64,000 bases of DNA from Parapusillimonas sp013416435 (GCF_052180245.1 NZ_CP197474.1:3348001-3412000); one strand, 5' to 3'. Positions 18,923 through 27,464 are shown, counted from the first letter of the stretch. Notes: a model not told the origin generated them from the letters alone. Numbers and translations: made by a program.

Positions 18923-20002
18923 TTACTCCGGCACGCGAACGGAGAGGTTTTGAGGCCACTCGGCATTGGCGTCGAGTTTGATCCAGGCCACGCCAGGCAA
19001 CCCGGTCTTGACCTGATTGAGGTGCTCACGCAGCAACTCCTGCGAAATCTGCGCACGCACGCGAAACATCAGTTTCTGCCGTTCGCTGGCGGTTTCCACC
19101 GTTTTGGGGGTGAACTGCGCCGCGCTGGCGACGAAGGAAACGGTGGCTGGTATCACGTACTCCGGCGCGGCATCCAGAACGATGCGTACCTCGGAGCCGA
19201 GCCCGACACGCCCGGCCACGGTCTCGGGCAAGAAGAAGGTGAGGTATACGTCCGACAGGTCGATCAGGTTCAAGACGCGTCCGCCCGAACCCAGCACCTC
19301 GCCGGGTTGCGCCACGCGCACCTGCACCCGACCGTCACGCGGCGAGCGCAGTTCGCTGTCGCGGATATCGGCTTCGATGCGATTGATACTGGCCGTGGCA
19401 GCGGACACGCTGGACCTTGCGCCGACCAACTGCGCTTTGGCGGCCTCGACCGCGGCGCGGGCAGCGGCGGTCTGTGCTTTGCTGGCCGCGAGCGTCGCCT
19501 GTGCGCCCCGCACGCGCGCCCGGTCATCGTCCAATTCTTGTATCGAGGCGGCGCCTTCTTGGGACAATGTCTGCGAACGTTTCAGCCGCCGTTGCGCGGC
19601 ATCGAGCTCCGACTCGCGCTGACCGACGAGTGCCTGCGCCGCAACCACGTCGGCTTCACGCAGCGCCACCTGGGCCTGTGCTGCGGTCACAGAATGCTCG
19701 GCCTGTTCACGCATGGCGAAGGCTTCGTCGCGCTGCGCCTCAAGCGTTTCCAGTTGCATCCTGGCCAGCGGCTGGCCCGCTGCGACGAAATCGCCTTCAC
19801 GTACAAGGATGTCTTCGATACGTCCGGGAAGCTTGGTGGCGATGTCGATCTCGGTGGCTTCGATGCGGCCATTGCCGTTGACGAATCCTTCGCCGGGGCC
19901 GGTGTCGGCAAATTTCGTCCAGCCCCACCAGGCCAGCGCGACAACAACCGCTGCGGCGGCAGCGACCAGGAGTTTTTTCTTGAGAGAGGGTGAGAAGGTC
20001 AT
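18923..20002 (-). CDS. HlyD-family membrane fusion (adaptor) protein
   Basis: The 359-residue protein has an N-terminal membrane anchor (LLVAAAAAVVVALAWWGW), a biotinyl-lipoyl hybrid domain (NGRIEATEIDIATKLPGRIEDILVREGDFV), a long Ala/Gln-rich coiled coil (about residues 80-190) and a beta-barrel domain. It would bridge the inner-membrane ABC complex to the outer-membrane channel encoded just upstream. The coiled coil is long, as in YhiI-like adaptors that reach TolC-type channels. The ATG at 20002 lies 14 bases after the nodT stop. Confidence 0.9.
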   Translation of the reverse strand: MTFSPSLKKKLLVAAAAAVVVALAWWGWTKFADTGPGEGFVNGNGRIEATEIDIATKLPGRIEDILVREGDFVAAGQPLARMQLETLEAQRDEAFAMREQAEHSVTAAQAQVALREADVVAAQALVGQRESELDAAQRRLKRSQTLSQEGAASIQELDDDRARVRGAQATLAASKAQTAAARAAVEAAKAQLVGARSSVSAATASINRIEADIRDSELRSPRDGRVQVRVAQPGEVLGSGGRVLNLIDLSDVYLTFFLPETVAGRVGLGSEVRIVLDAAPEYVIPATVSFVASAAQFTPKTVETASERQKLMFRVRAQISQELLREHLNQVKTGLPGVAWIKLDANAEWPQNLSVRVPE

Positions 20003-20016
20003 GGGTTCGGCGTGCC

Positions 20017-21504
20017 TTAACGGATTGATGGGGTGGGAGCGGGCGTCGAGGTCGCACCCTGCGCCCCGTCGGTTGCAGCGAGGGTGCCGCCGCCGAGCGC
20101 GGCATACAGCGCCACCTGGCTGGACAGCAGCGCGCGGCGCGCCTGTACCAGTTGTTGCTGGGCACCCAGCAGATCGCGTTGGGCATCCAGCACCTCCAGG
20201 AAGGCGGCCGAGCCGTTGTCGTAGCGCAACTGGGCCAGCCGTGCGCGTTCGCTTTGCGCTTCCAGGTTGGCTCTCTGGATCGTCAACTGCTCAGCCAGCC
20301 AGTGCTTTGCGCTCAGCGCATCGGCCACCTCGCGGAAGGCTGTTTGAATGGTTTTTTCGTAACCGGCGACGGCGATGTCGCGGCGCACTTCGCTCAGTTC
20401 CAGATTGGCGCGTCGGCGCCCGCCATCGAAGATGGGCAGTGACAGGGTGGGCATGAAGGTCCAGGCGCGACTGCCGGAATCGAACAAGCCATTCAAGTCG
20501 GAGCTGGCCGTGCCGAAGCTGCCAGTCAGCGCAATGCGCGGCAAGAACGCCGCGCGGGCCGCGCCGATGTGGGCATCGCTGGCACGCAATTGGTGTTCGG
20601 CGGCAATGATGTCCGGGCGACTGACCAGCAGCTCCGAAGGCAGACCGGCCCGCAGCTCAGCCAGCACCGTCGTTTCATCGAAGGGCACCTTGGTGGGCAG
20701 CGGGCCAGGATCGGCGCCCACCAGCATCGCCAGCGCATGCCGTTGCGTGGCGCGGGCTTGCTCAAGCTGGGTTAGCAGCGCCTGAGCCTGGTTCAGCAAA
20801 GTTTGGACTTGAGTGAGGTCCAGCTTCGAGGTCGAGCCGACTTCAACGCGGCGCCGGAAAATGCGATAGGACTCCTCGCGGGTCGCGACGGTTTGACGGG
20901 CGATAGCCACGCGTTCGTCTATCTCGCGCAAGCCAAGATAACCGTCGGCCACCTGGGCGATCAGCGCCAGGTGGACGGCCTGGCGGGCCGCGTCGGAAGC
21001 CAGCCAGCTTTGCAGGGCGGCGTCTTCCAGGTTGCGGACCCGGCCCCACAGATCCAGCTCCCAGGTGCTCAAACCCACCTCGGCCCGATATTCGCCGCCC
21101 ACCTGCGATCGGCCCGACATGTTCAGATCGCCAGGGACGCGCGCGCGTCCACCTTGGGCGCCCACGCCCACGGCAGGAAAACGATCCGAGCGCTGAATGC
21201 GGAATGTGGCGCTGGCTTCCTCGACGCGCAGCGCGGCCAAGCGCAGGTCGCGGTTGTTCTCCAGCGCGGTCTCGATGAGGCGTTGCAGCAGGGGGTCGGT
21301 GAAGTACGCCTGCCAGGCAAGCTCTCCCGCGTGGGCGCCGTCGGTGCCTGATCCAAGATGCGCAGGCCAGGCTTCGGGCACGGGCAGCGGCGGGGTGTCT
21401 GGCGCCGGAGCGAGCGACATGCAGCCGGTCAAGACGACGGCGCTCAGGGCCAACGAGGCAGTGCGCAAGCTGAACGCAGGAAACAACAGGGAAGCTGGGG
21501 GCAT
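20017..21504 (-). CDS. NodT-family outer membrane efflux lipoprotein
   Basis: The 495-residue protein is a TolC/NodT-type outer-membrane factor. The signal peptide ends in a lipobox LTGC (Cys28), predicting a lipid anchor. Two repeated OEP domains follow, with features such as WQAYFTDPLLQRLIETALENN, WELDLWGR, and the second-half SRPDIIAAEHQLRASDAHIGAARAAFLPRIALTGSFG. I chose the ATG at 21504, which makes the signal peptide of normal length; the frame extends 23 codons further. It is the first gene of the minus-strand island, 292 bases from a plausible promoter. Confidence 0.9.
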   Translation of the reverse strand: MPPASLLFPAFSLRTASLALSAVVLTGCMSLAPAPDTPPLPVPEAWPAHLGSGTDGAHAGELAWQAYFTDPLLQRLIETALENNRDLRLAALRVEEASATFRIQRSDRFPAVGVGAQGGRARVPGDLNMSGRSQVGGEYRAEVGLSTWELDLWGRVRNLEDAALQSWLASDAARQAVHLALIAQVADGYLGLREIDERVAIARQTVATREESYRIFRRRVEVGSTSKLDLTQVQTLLNQAQALLTQLEQARATQRHALAMLVGADPGPLPTKVPFDETTVLAELRAGLPSELLVSRPDIIAAEHQLRASDAHIGAARAAFLPRIALTGSFGTASSDLNGLFDSGSRAWTFMPTLSLPIFDGGRRRANLELSEVRRDIAVAGYEKTIQTAFREVADALSAKHWLAEQLTIQRANLEAQSERARLAQLRYDNGSAAFLEVLDAQRDLLGAQQQLVQARRALLSSQVALYAALGGGTLAATDGAQGATSTPAPTPSIR

Positions 21505-21767
21505 GGTCACGTTCCGTACGGGTATCGGGCTGAAGAGGGGCTGGTTGCAGAGGAGGGGATAGCTGCCACCCACGCAATGCGGAGTTCGTGGCCGATGTCC
21601 GCAGGCCTTCCTTTCCTGCTTGCAAGTGCTGTCAAGCCCACTTCATCTCCTTGTTGATATGTGCATCCCCGTGTCCCCTGGCTGGTTGATGAGGTGCTCT
21701 TCCTGTGTCACATCCCAATGTGCCGGGTTCGTTCGCGCCTCTGAGTTGGCTTGCATCGTGAAATTTG

Positions 21768-21793
21768 AAAACAAACGACTGGACGGTTGTTTT
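21768..21793. promoter_or_regulatory. 26-bp inverted repeat, likely TetR-family operator
   Basis: The arms AAAACAAACG and CGGTTGTTTT match at nine of ten positions around a six-base spacer ACTGGA. A repeat of this size in front of a tetR-family gene is the expected operator form. It covers the predicted transcription start (about 21789) of the minus-strand promoter, so binding would block the nodT operon. Confidence 0.6.
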
Positions 21794-21795
21794 TA

Positions 21796-21822
21796 ATTAT
21801 ACGTTACAATCCGGGAACCGCA
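21796..21822 (-). promoter_or_regulatory. Sigma-70-like promoter for the nodT operon
   Basis: On the minus strand TTGCGG (21822-21817) and a perfect TATAAT (21801-21796) are separated by 16 bases. The weak -35 box and perfect -10 box are what an activator-dependent promoter would show. Confidence 0.5.
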
Positions 21823-21842
21823 ATCAGCGGGCTCGTCGGTCA

Positions 21843-21856
21843 TTGACGCAGATCAA
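21843..21856. promoter_or_regulatory. FNR/Anr-like box
   Basis: TTGAC-GCAG-ATCAA matches the FNR/Anr consensus TTGAT-N4-ATCAA at nine of ten fixed positions. Its centre is about 60 bases upstream of the predicted nodT-operon start, close to a class I activation distance, and about 107 bases upstream of the tetR start codon. The motif is palindromic so it could serve either side. Confidence 0.65.
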
Positions 21857-21956
21857 TTCGAGCTGCCGGCTTGGGTTCAAGGAAGGCCCTGATTTCTGGT
21901 AGAGCCGGTGACCGGCCCGTGGGAACACCCCTCAGATCTTTGAACAGAGCCTTTGA

Positions 21957-22592
21957 ATGCTACCCAAGAAAGATGACGCGCCCGACAAGCGCCGCTACCT
22001 GTCCTCTGCCGCCAGAAAAGAAGAAATACTCGACGCGGCCTTGGTCGAATTCGCGGATCGGACGTACAACGCCGTGTCAATGGAGCGCCTGGCGGAATGC
22101 GCAGGCTTGTCCAAGGCTGGTATCTACGCCCACTTCAAAAGCAAGGAAGAAATTTTTCATGCCTTGCTCGAACGCACGACAAAGCAGATTTGCGATTTCC
22201 AGGGCTGGCTCCCGGATGAAGATCTGACGTTGCCAGAGCTGGTAGATGTCTACCTGGATCGCCTATACGCGACCTTTAGCTCCCCTGCCACGATGTCGAT
22301 TTACCGGCTGCTTCTGGCCGAAAGCGCCAGAACACCAGAGCTGGTGCAGCGTTGGCACAACGAAGTTGCTCACGGACTGAAAGAGCGGGCGCAGCTCATC
22401 ATCCAACGCAACATAGAACGGGGCATCATTCGTCCGGGCGTCTTGACCGAGCACTTTTTCCCGCTGGCGCTCGCTCCCGCACTGCTATGGCTGAGCTCGT
22501 CAATGCTATCCAGGGGCAACCCTTCCATAGCGCTGGTGCAGTTACAGGATGCGCATCGGCAACTGCTGCTTGAGCTTTTGGAGCCTCGATGA
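21957..22592 (+). CDS. TetR/AcrR-family transcriptional regulator
   Basis: The 211-residue protein has an N-terminal helix-turn-helix of the TetR type (KEEILDAALVEFADRTYNAVSMERLAECAGLSKAGIYAHFKSKEEIFHALL, residues about 20-70) and a C-terminal ligand/dimer domain of the kind seen with efflux operons. The ATG at 21957 has only a weak ribosome-binding sequence. It is divergent from the nodT-hlyD-rbbA-permease genes, and overlaps the next gene by four bases (ATGA). It probably represses one or both operons through the 21768-21793 repeat. Ligand unknown. Confidence 0.9.
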   Translation: MLPKKDDAPDKRRYLSSAARKEEILDAALVEFADRTYNAVSMERLAECAGLSKAGIYAHFKSKEEIFHALLERTTKQICDFQGWLPDEDLTLPELVDVYLDRLYATFSSPATMSIYRLLLAESARTPELVQRWHNEVAHGLKERAQLIIQRNIERGIIRPGVLTEHFFPLALAPALLWLSSSMLSRGNPSIALVQLQDAHRQLLLELLEPR

Positions 22593-23635
22593 GCAAGGTG
22601 ACGCAAAAAGTCAGGCACCTCCCCATGCGCCTGGTGATCGGCATTGCGGTGCTATTGCTGACTGCGTGGGGCGCGCTGGCCCTGTGGCACCAGATGCCGC
22701 AACATCCAGCGGCTCGCTGGATCGCCACTCTGGCGTGGTCTGCCTCGGGGCTGTCCGTCGCCGTGTCGCTGGCAGGCTTGCTTGAAAGACGGACACGCAG
22801 GATCGCCGGATTCGTGTTCGGGGCCGCAACGGCAGCCCTGCTCATGTGGTGGGGAACGCTGCAGCCATCACACCAACGCCCATGGGCTGACGATGTCGCC
22901 CAGTTGCTGGAGGCCGGAATCGACGGCAGCCACGTTCACCTGAAAAATGTACGCAACTTCGAGTGGCGCAGCGAAACCGACTACACCCCGCAGTGGGAGA
23001 ACCGCACATACGATCTGGACCGCTTGCGCAGTGCCGACCTGGTACTTTCCTACTGGATGGGGCCGCACATTGCGCACACACTGGTGTCGTTCGGCTTCGA
23101 CGGTGGCGAGCGGGTAGTGTTCTCACTGGAAATACGCAAGGAGCGCCACGAGTCCTTCTCGGCGATCGGCGGATTCTTCCGTCAGTTCGAGCAGATCCTG
23201 GTAGCCGCCGATGAGCGCGACATTGTGCGTACGCGCAGCAATGCGCGAGGCGAGGACGTTTATCTCTATCGGTTGCAGATGAGTCAGGCGAATGTCCGCG
23301 CGTTGTTTCTGGAGTATCTGCACGCGGCCAATGAACTGCGGCGCACACCGCGCTTTTACAACACCTTGACCAGTAACTGCACGACCATCGTATTCGAGCT
23401 GGCTCGGCTCATTGCGCCAGCGTTGCCGGCGGACTATCGCCTGCTGCTGTCCGGACACTTTGCGGAATACATCCATGACCTGCACGGATTGACGCCCGGC
23501 CATCGCTACGCAGAACTGCAGGCACTGGGGCACATCAACGAACGCGCACTGGCCTCTGACGCATCAGGAGACGACTTCTCGATGTCGATTCGACAAGGTG
23601 TGCCCGGCGTGCCGGCCGACGAGGTATCTCCATGA
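22589..23635 (+). CDS. DUF4105 domain membrane protein
   Basis: The 348-residue protein has three hydrophobic N-terminal segments (residues about 13-32, 43-62 and 70-86), then a domain of the DUF4105/Lnb N-terminal periplasmic type with NVRNFEWRSETDYTPQWENRTYDL and a Cys-containing block YNTLTSNCTTIVFELAR. That Cys-Thr-Thr block resembles a NlpC/P60-like thiol active site noted for the family, which suggests a hydrolase or amidase, but no activity is proven. It overlaps both neighbours, so it is the middle gene of a three-gene operon. Confidence 0.8.
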   Translation: MSKVTQKVRHLPMRLVIGIAVLLLTAWGALALWHQMPQHPAARWIATLAWSASGLSVAVSLAGLLERRTRRIAGFVFGAATAALLMWWGTLQPSHQRPWADDVAQLLEAGIDGSHVHLKNVRNFEWRSETDYTPQWENRTYDLDRLRSADLVLSYWMGPHIAHTLVSFGFDGGERVVFSLEIRKERHESFSAIGGFFRQFEQILVAADERDIVRTRSNARGEDVYLYRLQMSQANVRALFLEYLHAANELRRTPRFYNTLTSNCTTIVFELARLIAPALPADYRLLLSGHFAEYIHDLHGLTPGHRYAELQALGHINERALASDASGDDFSMSIRQGVPGVPADEVSP

Positions 23636-25575
23636 GGTTCCAGCAGTCTTGCCGCATGGCAGTGTGGCTCGTCATTGCCCCGCTGTTGCTGGGGGGCTGC
23701 TCGATCCTGCGTGAGTTCGGCCCAGTGGTTGAGGTTCATACACTGGATGCGGGCGAGGCCATCGAACTCAAGCGCGGCGATATCCTGACACGCGGCAAAC
23801 TCAGCGATGCGACGACCCAGACCATCAGGGTGGCGGCATTGGATGCGCAGGCTTGCGCAAAACCGATCTCAGCGGATTGCGTCGAGGCCCTGGCCGCCGT
23901 GACCGGCGTTGCCGCGGATCGACGCCTGGCTGCACTGTCCGAACTGTGGCTGGCGCAGGCTCAGGCCATGAAGCCCGGATCAGAGCAGCAAGCCGCCTGG
24001 CTTGAGACCATTCGTTATGCCTATGCCTACCTGTTCTTCGGTGACCATACGCCTGGGGAGCGAGCCTTCGAGGATCGCCAGACGCAAGTGCGGGATTGGT
24101 ATAACTATGCGGTCGAACGTGCCGCCACCGGGATGTTCGAGGTTCGGCAACAAATGTCTACGCAGTTGCCAGCGCAGACCCGCTGGAACATTGCAGGCTG
24201 GGAGCTGCAGCTGGATATGCGCAGCGCGCGCTTGCCGGGCAGTACGGCGGTGCCAGCCGAACTCCTGCCAGCCTCGTCCCTGTCTTTCCGCGGACTGCGC
24301 AGCCTCTACCGGCGCGACGGTTTCGGCGCCGAGCTGGTGGCGGTCATGCCGGACGAACCCCTGACTTCCGCCCCCACCCGGGATGGCCATCCAGCGGCCA
24401 AACGCAATCAGCAGCCTCTACCCTGGAGCGAGATGCCCGCGCCGTCCATGACGATTCTGCTGCACCCGGACGGAGACGACCTGGACAGCGTGCTGCATAC
24501 CCGCACTGTCCGTTTGACGGTGCATGACCCCTATGTGGAGTCGGCCATCATGCTGCGCGGGCAGCGCGTACCGCTGGCGGCCAATTTCACCGCCGGCTAC
24601 GGACTGTGGCTGGCCCGCGCCAACTTCAACCGGCAGTCGCTGCGCAGCCTGCTTGGGCGCGAGGGTGGAATCGACCGTCCGCACGTCTACCTGATGCAGC
24701 CCTACGATCCGAACCGACGGATCATCGTCATGCTGCACGGACTGGCCAGTAGCCCGGAAGCCTGGGTGGAACTCGCCAACGAAATCCTGGGCGATGAGGC
24801 GCTGCGCCAGCATTACCAAATCTGGCAGGTCTACTACCCGACCAATATGCCGATCGCATTGAACCACGCGATGATTCGCAGGGCGCTCGGGGATACGCTG
24901 GCGCATTTCGATCCTTCCGGCCAGGCGCCGGCATCGTCCGACCTTGTACTGGTGGGGCATAGCATGGGCGGGGTCATCGCGCGGTTGATGGTGTCGTCAA
25001 CCGACCAGTCGCTGGTGCAGCTGGCTGCGGATCGCAGTCGGCTGACGCCGCAGCAGATCAAACGCATAGATCCGATGTTGCGTTTCGAGCCCTTCCCGCA
25101 TGTCGGCCGCGCCATCTTCATCGCAGCACCGCACCGGGGCACGTCGGTCGCAGGTGGACGCCTGGGGCGCTGGATGGCGGGATTCATTCGCTTCCCCGTT
25201 ACGGTGCTCGAAGAACTCGCCCACACACTAGCACCCAATGCGGCGGCCAGCAGCCACGAAAGCCTGGGGCATATCCCCAATAGCGTCGACAACCTCGACG
25301 AGAACGATCCTTTCGTGCGCGCGGCAGCGGACTTTCCCATCTCTGCCCAGGTGAACTATCACTCGATCGTGGCCCAGGCTGACCCCGAAGTGGCCCTCGT
25401 TGATTCCGATGACGGCCTCGTGCCTTACCGCAGCGCCCACCTTCCCGGGGCGCAATCCGAGAAAATCATCATTTCAGGACACAGCGTGCAACAGAGCGCG
25501 GCGGCAGTGCTGGAAATCCAGCGCATTCTGAGAGAGGACATTGCTCTGCGGGAAGCGCATTTCATGCAGCCATAG
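23632..25575 (+). CDS. Alpha/beta-hydrolase lipoprotein (lipase/esterase-like)
   Basis: The 647-residue protein begins with a lipoprotein signal (lipobox LLGGC, Cys23), so it is probably membrane-anchored and periplasmic. Residues about 360-600 form an alpha/beta-hydrolase domain: IIVMLHGLASSPEAW (oxyanion region), GHSMGG with nucleophile Ser444, and SGHSVQQS near the C-terminus for the histidine. The first 350 residues have no recognised domain. It is the last gene of the tetR operon. The substrate, lipid or ester, is not known. Confidence 0.85.
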   Translation: MRFQQSCRMAVWLVIAPLLLGGCSILREFGPVVEVHTLDAGEAIELKRGDILTRGKLSDATTQTIRVAALDAQACAKPISADCVEALAAVTGVAADRRLAALSELWLAQAQAMKPGSEQQAAWLETIRYAYAYLFFGDHTPGERAFEDRQTQVRDWYNYAVERAATGMFEVRQQMSTQLPAQTRWNIAGWELQLDMRSARLPGSTAVPAELLPASSLSFRGLRSLYRRDGFGAELVAVMPDEPLTSAPTRDGHPAAKRNQQPLPWSEMPAPSMTILLHPDGDDLDSVLHTRTVRLTVHDPYVESAIMLRGQRVPLAANFTAGYGLWLARANFNRQSLRSLLGREGGIDRPHVYLMQPYDPNRRIIVMLHGLASSPEAWVELANEILGDEALRQHYQIWQVYYPTNMPIALNHAMIRRALGDTLAHFDPSGQAPASSDLVLVGHSMGGVIARLMVSSTDQSLVQLAADRSRLTPQQIKRIDPMLRFEPFPHVGRAIFIAAPHRGTSVAGGRLGRWMAGFIRFPVTVLEELAHTLAPNAAASSHESLGHIPNSVDNLDENDPFVRAAADFPISAQVNYHSIVAQADPEVALVDSDDGLVPYRSAHLPGAQSEKIIISGHSVQQSAAAVLEIQRILREDIALREAHFMQP

Positions 25576-25650
25576 ACAACTGCCATCTGCTGTACGCAGC
25601 CGAGCTGATTTGGGCAAGCTTCTATCTTTCAGATGGGCGTAGTGCACTCC

Positions 25651-25695
25651 TCTGTAATGCGTAGGTCGTAGGTTCGATTCCTATTTCCGGCACCA
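25651..25695 (+). pseudogene. 3' half of a tRNA gene (Thr-like), probable island attachment remnant
   Basis: The sequence contains a proper T-arm (GTAGG-TTCGATT-CCTAT), a seven-base acceptor strand TTCCGGC and the encoded ACCA. The anticodon-loop side TGTAATGCG and variable loop AGGTC resemble proteobacterial tRNA-Thr. The matching 5' acceptor GCCGGAA and a D-arm are not present in the preceding 50 bases, so this is not a functional tRNA. Such 3' halves are what site-specific integration at a tRNA gene leaves at the far end of an island. Confidence 0.75.
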
Positions 25696-25736
25696 GATTT
25701 AAGCTAACAAGCTGTAAGAAAGTATCGAAAAATCAA

Positions 25737-25770
25737 GGGGTTGGCCGGGTTCCCGTCCAGCCCCTTTTTT
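25737..25770 (+). terminator. Rho-independent terminator after the tRNA fragment
   Basis: GGGGTTGG pairs with CCAGCCCC (one G-T pair), with inner CGGG/CCCG pairing, followed directly by TTTTTT. It lies 41 bases after the tRNA CCA end, as for a normal tRNA transcript, and would also stop transcripts from the lipase operon. Confidence 0.85.
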
Positions 25771-25799
25771 CATGCCCTCCCGGTCCGTCCCGGTGTTAG

Positions 25800-27344
25800 T
25801 GCCGACCCAAAACTGACCATCTGGGGGTGCGGACGAAAACTTGGACTACCAGGAGGTAGTTCATGTATTCCTACGAAGATCGAATTCGAGCGGTTGAGCT
25901 CTATATCAAGCTGGGCAGGCGCGTCAGGCCCACGATCCGCCAGCTGGGTTATCCAACAAAGAATTCTCTGAAGGGCTGGTACAACGAATACCAGCAGAAG
26001 CTCGACTTGCCAGCGGGCTATGCGGGCCGGAGACCCAAGTTCTCGAAGGAACAGAAGGCGGCAGCTATCGAGCATTACCTCGCTCACGACCGCTGCATTG
26101 CGGCCACCATGAGGGCACTGGGCTACCCCTGCAGAGGGACGCTAACCGCTTGGATTCGCGAGGCCCTTCCTGAAGCCAGAAGGCGTGTCGTCGGCAGTAC
26201 GGTGCGACGAAGGTATTCCGGGGAGCTGATGCAAGCAGGAGTCATGGAACTCTGCACTCGCGAGGAAAGTGCCCAGGCTGTAGCCGACAAGTTCGGCGTG
26301 TGCCGGCCAACGCTGTACAACTGGAAGAACCAACTTCTGGGACGTGAAGCACCCGCATCCATGAAACGTACCAATCCATCTTCGCCTTCGCAGGAGCGCG
26401 ATGAGCTCGAGCGCCAGGTTGAGTCCCTGCGCCGCGAAGTCAGGCAACTGCGCCTCGAGCAGGATCTTTTGAACAAGGCCAACGAACTGTTAAAAAAAGG
26501 CCTGGGCGTCGACCTGCAGCTCCTGTCCAACCGGGAGAAGACACTGCTGATTGACGCCCTCAGGGAGCACTATGGCCTGCCAGAGCTCCTTGCACAGTTG
26601 GATCTTGCGCGCAGTTCGTATTTCTATCACCGGGCCCGCGCAGCGGTGGGCGACAAGTACCTGAAGGTTCGGCAATCCATCACCGACATCTTTGAGTCGA
26701 ACCACCGCTGCTATGGCTACCGCAGGCTGCAGGCATCTCTGACCAGGCAGGACGTCACGATCTCAGAGAAGGTTGTACAGCGGTTGATGAAGCAGGAAAG
26801 CCTGGTTGTTCCAAGGCCCAGAAAGCGCCGCTATGCGTCTTACCTTGGCGAAATCAGCCCAGCGCCTGAGAACCTCATCGATCGCGACTTCCAGGCCGCG
26901 GTGCCCAACGCGAAATGGCTCACGGACATCACGGAGTTCCAGATCCCGGCTGGCAAGGTGTACCTCTCGCCCATCATCGACTGCTTCGACGGAATGGTCG
27001 TCAGCTGGACCATTGGGACCAGTCCGGACGCGGAGTTGGTCAACACGATGCTGGACGCAGCCATCGAGACGTTGGCCGACACGGCTGATCGTCCCGTGGT
27101 CCACTCCGATCGGGGCGGCCACTACCGCTGGCCGGGTTGGCTCTCAAGAATGAGCAACGCGAACTTCATCCGCTCGATGTCTCGCAAAGCATGCTCACCT
27201 GATAACGCTGCCTGCGAAGGCTTCTTCGGTCGGCTGAAGAATGAGCTGTTCTATCCTCGGGACTGGAAGACCGCCACCATTGAGCAGTTCGTCGAGGCGG
27301 TCGACTCGTACATCCGCTGGTACAACGAGAAGCGGATCAAGATC
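25800..27344 (+). mobile_element. IS3-family insertion sequence, right end missing
   Basis: The left end begins near 25800 with a TGCCGACCCAAAACTGACC-type terminal sequence, 63 bases before the transposase start. The element ends abruptly at about 27344 inside the transposase gene, and no matching inverted repeat follows. The DNA after the break belongs to an esterase gene. It can no longer move by its own ends. Confidence 0.8.
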
Positions 27345-27464
27345 GCACCCGTATTCTTGTCAGCGGTGACAGCGCAGGCGGCGGCCTCGCGGCGGCGCTG
27401 GCATTGCTCGCGCGCGATAGGGGTAAGTATGCGATCGCCTACCAGCATCTGGTCTTCCCAATGA
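25863..27464 (+). CDS. IS3-family transposase with foreign C-terminal tail
   Basis: Residues 1-494 form a single-frame IS3-type transposase: two N-terminal helix-turn-helix units (residues about 5-55 and 60-150), a leucine-zipper-like segment (RDELERQVESLRREVRQLRL), HTH_21 and an rve integrase core. The catalytic residues are D355 (LTDITEF), D416 (HSDRGGHY) and E452 (CEGFFGRLKNE), spaced DD(35)E. After YNEKRIKI the frame enters the esterase gene out of phase, adding about 39 unrelated residues to a stop at 27464. The normal C-terminal block is lost, so activity is doubtful. AGGAGGTAGTTC precedes the ATG. Confidence 0.85.
   Translation: MYSYEDRIRAVELYIKLGRRVRPTIRQLGYPTKNSLKGWYNEYQQKLDLPAGYAGRRPKFSKEQKAAAIEHYLAHDRCIAATMRALGYPCRGTLTAWIREALPEARRRVVGSTVRRRYSGELMQAGVMELCTREESAQAVADKFGVCRPTLYNWKNQLLGREAPASMKRTNPSSPSQERDELERQVESLRREVRQLRLEQDLLNKANELLKKGLGVDLQLLSNREKTLLIDALREHYGLPELLAQLDLARSSYFYHRARAAVGDKYLKVRQSITDIFESNHRCYGYRRLQASLTRQDVTISEKVVQRLMKQESLVVPRPRKRRYASYLGEISPAPENLIDRDFQAAVPNAKWLTDITEFQIPAGKVYLSPIIDCFDGMVVSWTIGTSPDAELVNTMLDAAIETLADTADRPVVHSDRGGHYRWPGWLSRMSNANFIRSMSRKACSPDNAACEGFFGRLKNELFYPRDWKTATIEQFVEAVDSYIRWYNEKRIKIAPVFLSAVTAQAAASRRRWHCSRAIGVSMRSPTSIWSSQ

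Larger units (their letters stand above)
21505..21956. promoter_or_regulatory. Divergent control region between the nodT operon and tetR operon
   Basis: These 452 bases contain no supported gene. The centre is AT-rich (21755-21812), unlike the GC-rich flanks, and holds an inverted repeat, a minus-strand promoter candidate and an FNR/Anr-like box, each listed separately. The stretch 21505-21740 would be a long 5' leader of the nodT transcript; I see no riboswitch in it. Confidence 0.7.

Noticed and set aside
25620..25695. Complete tRNA-Thr gene
   Set aside because: The 5' acceptor strand and D-arm are missing and the anticodon stem does not pair, so only the 3' half is present.
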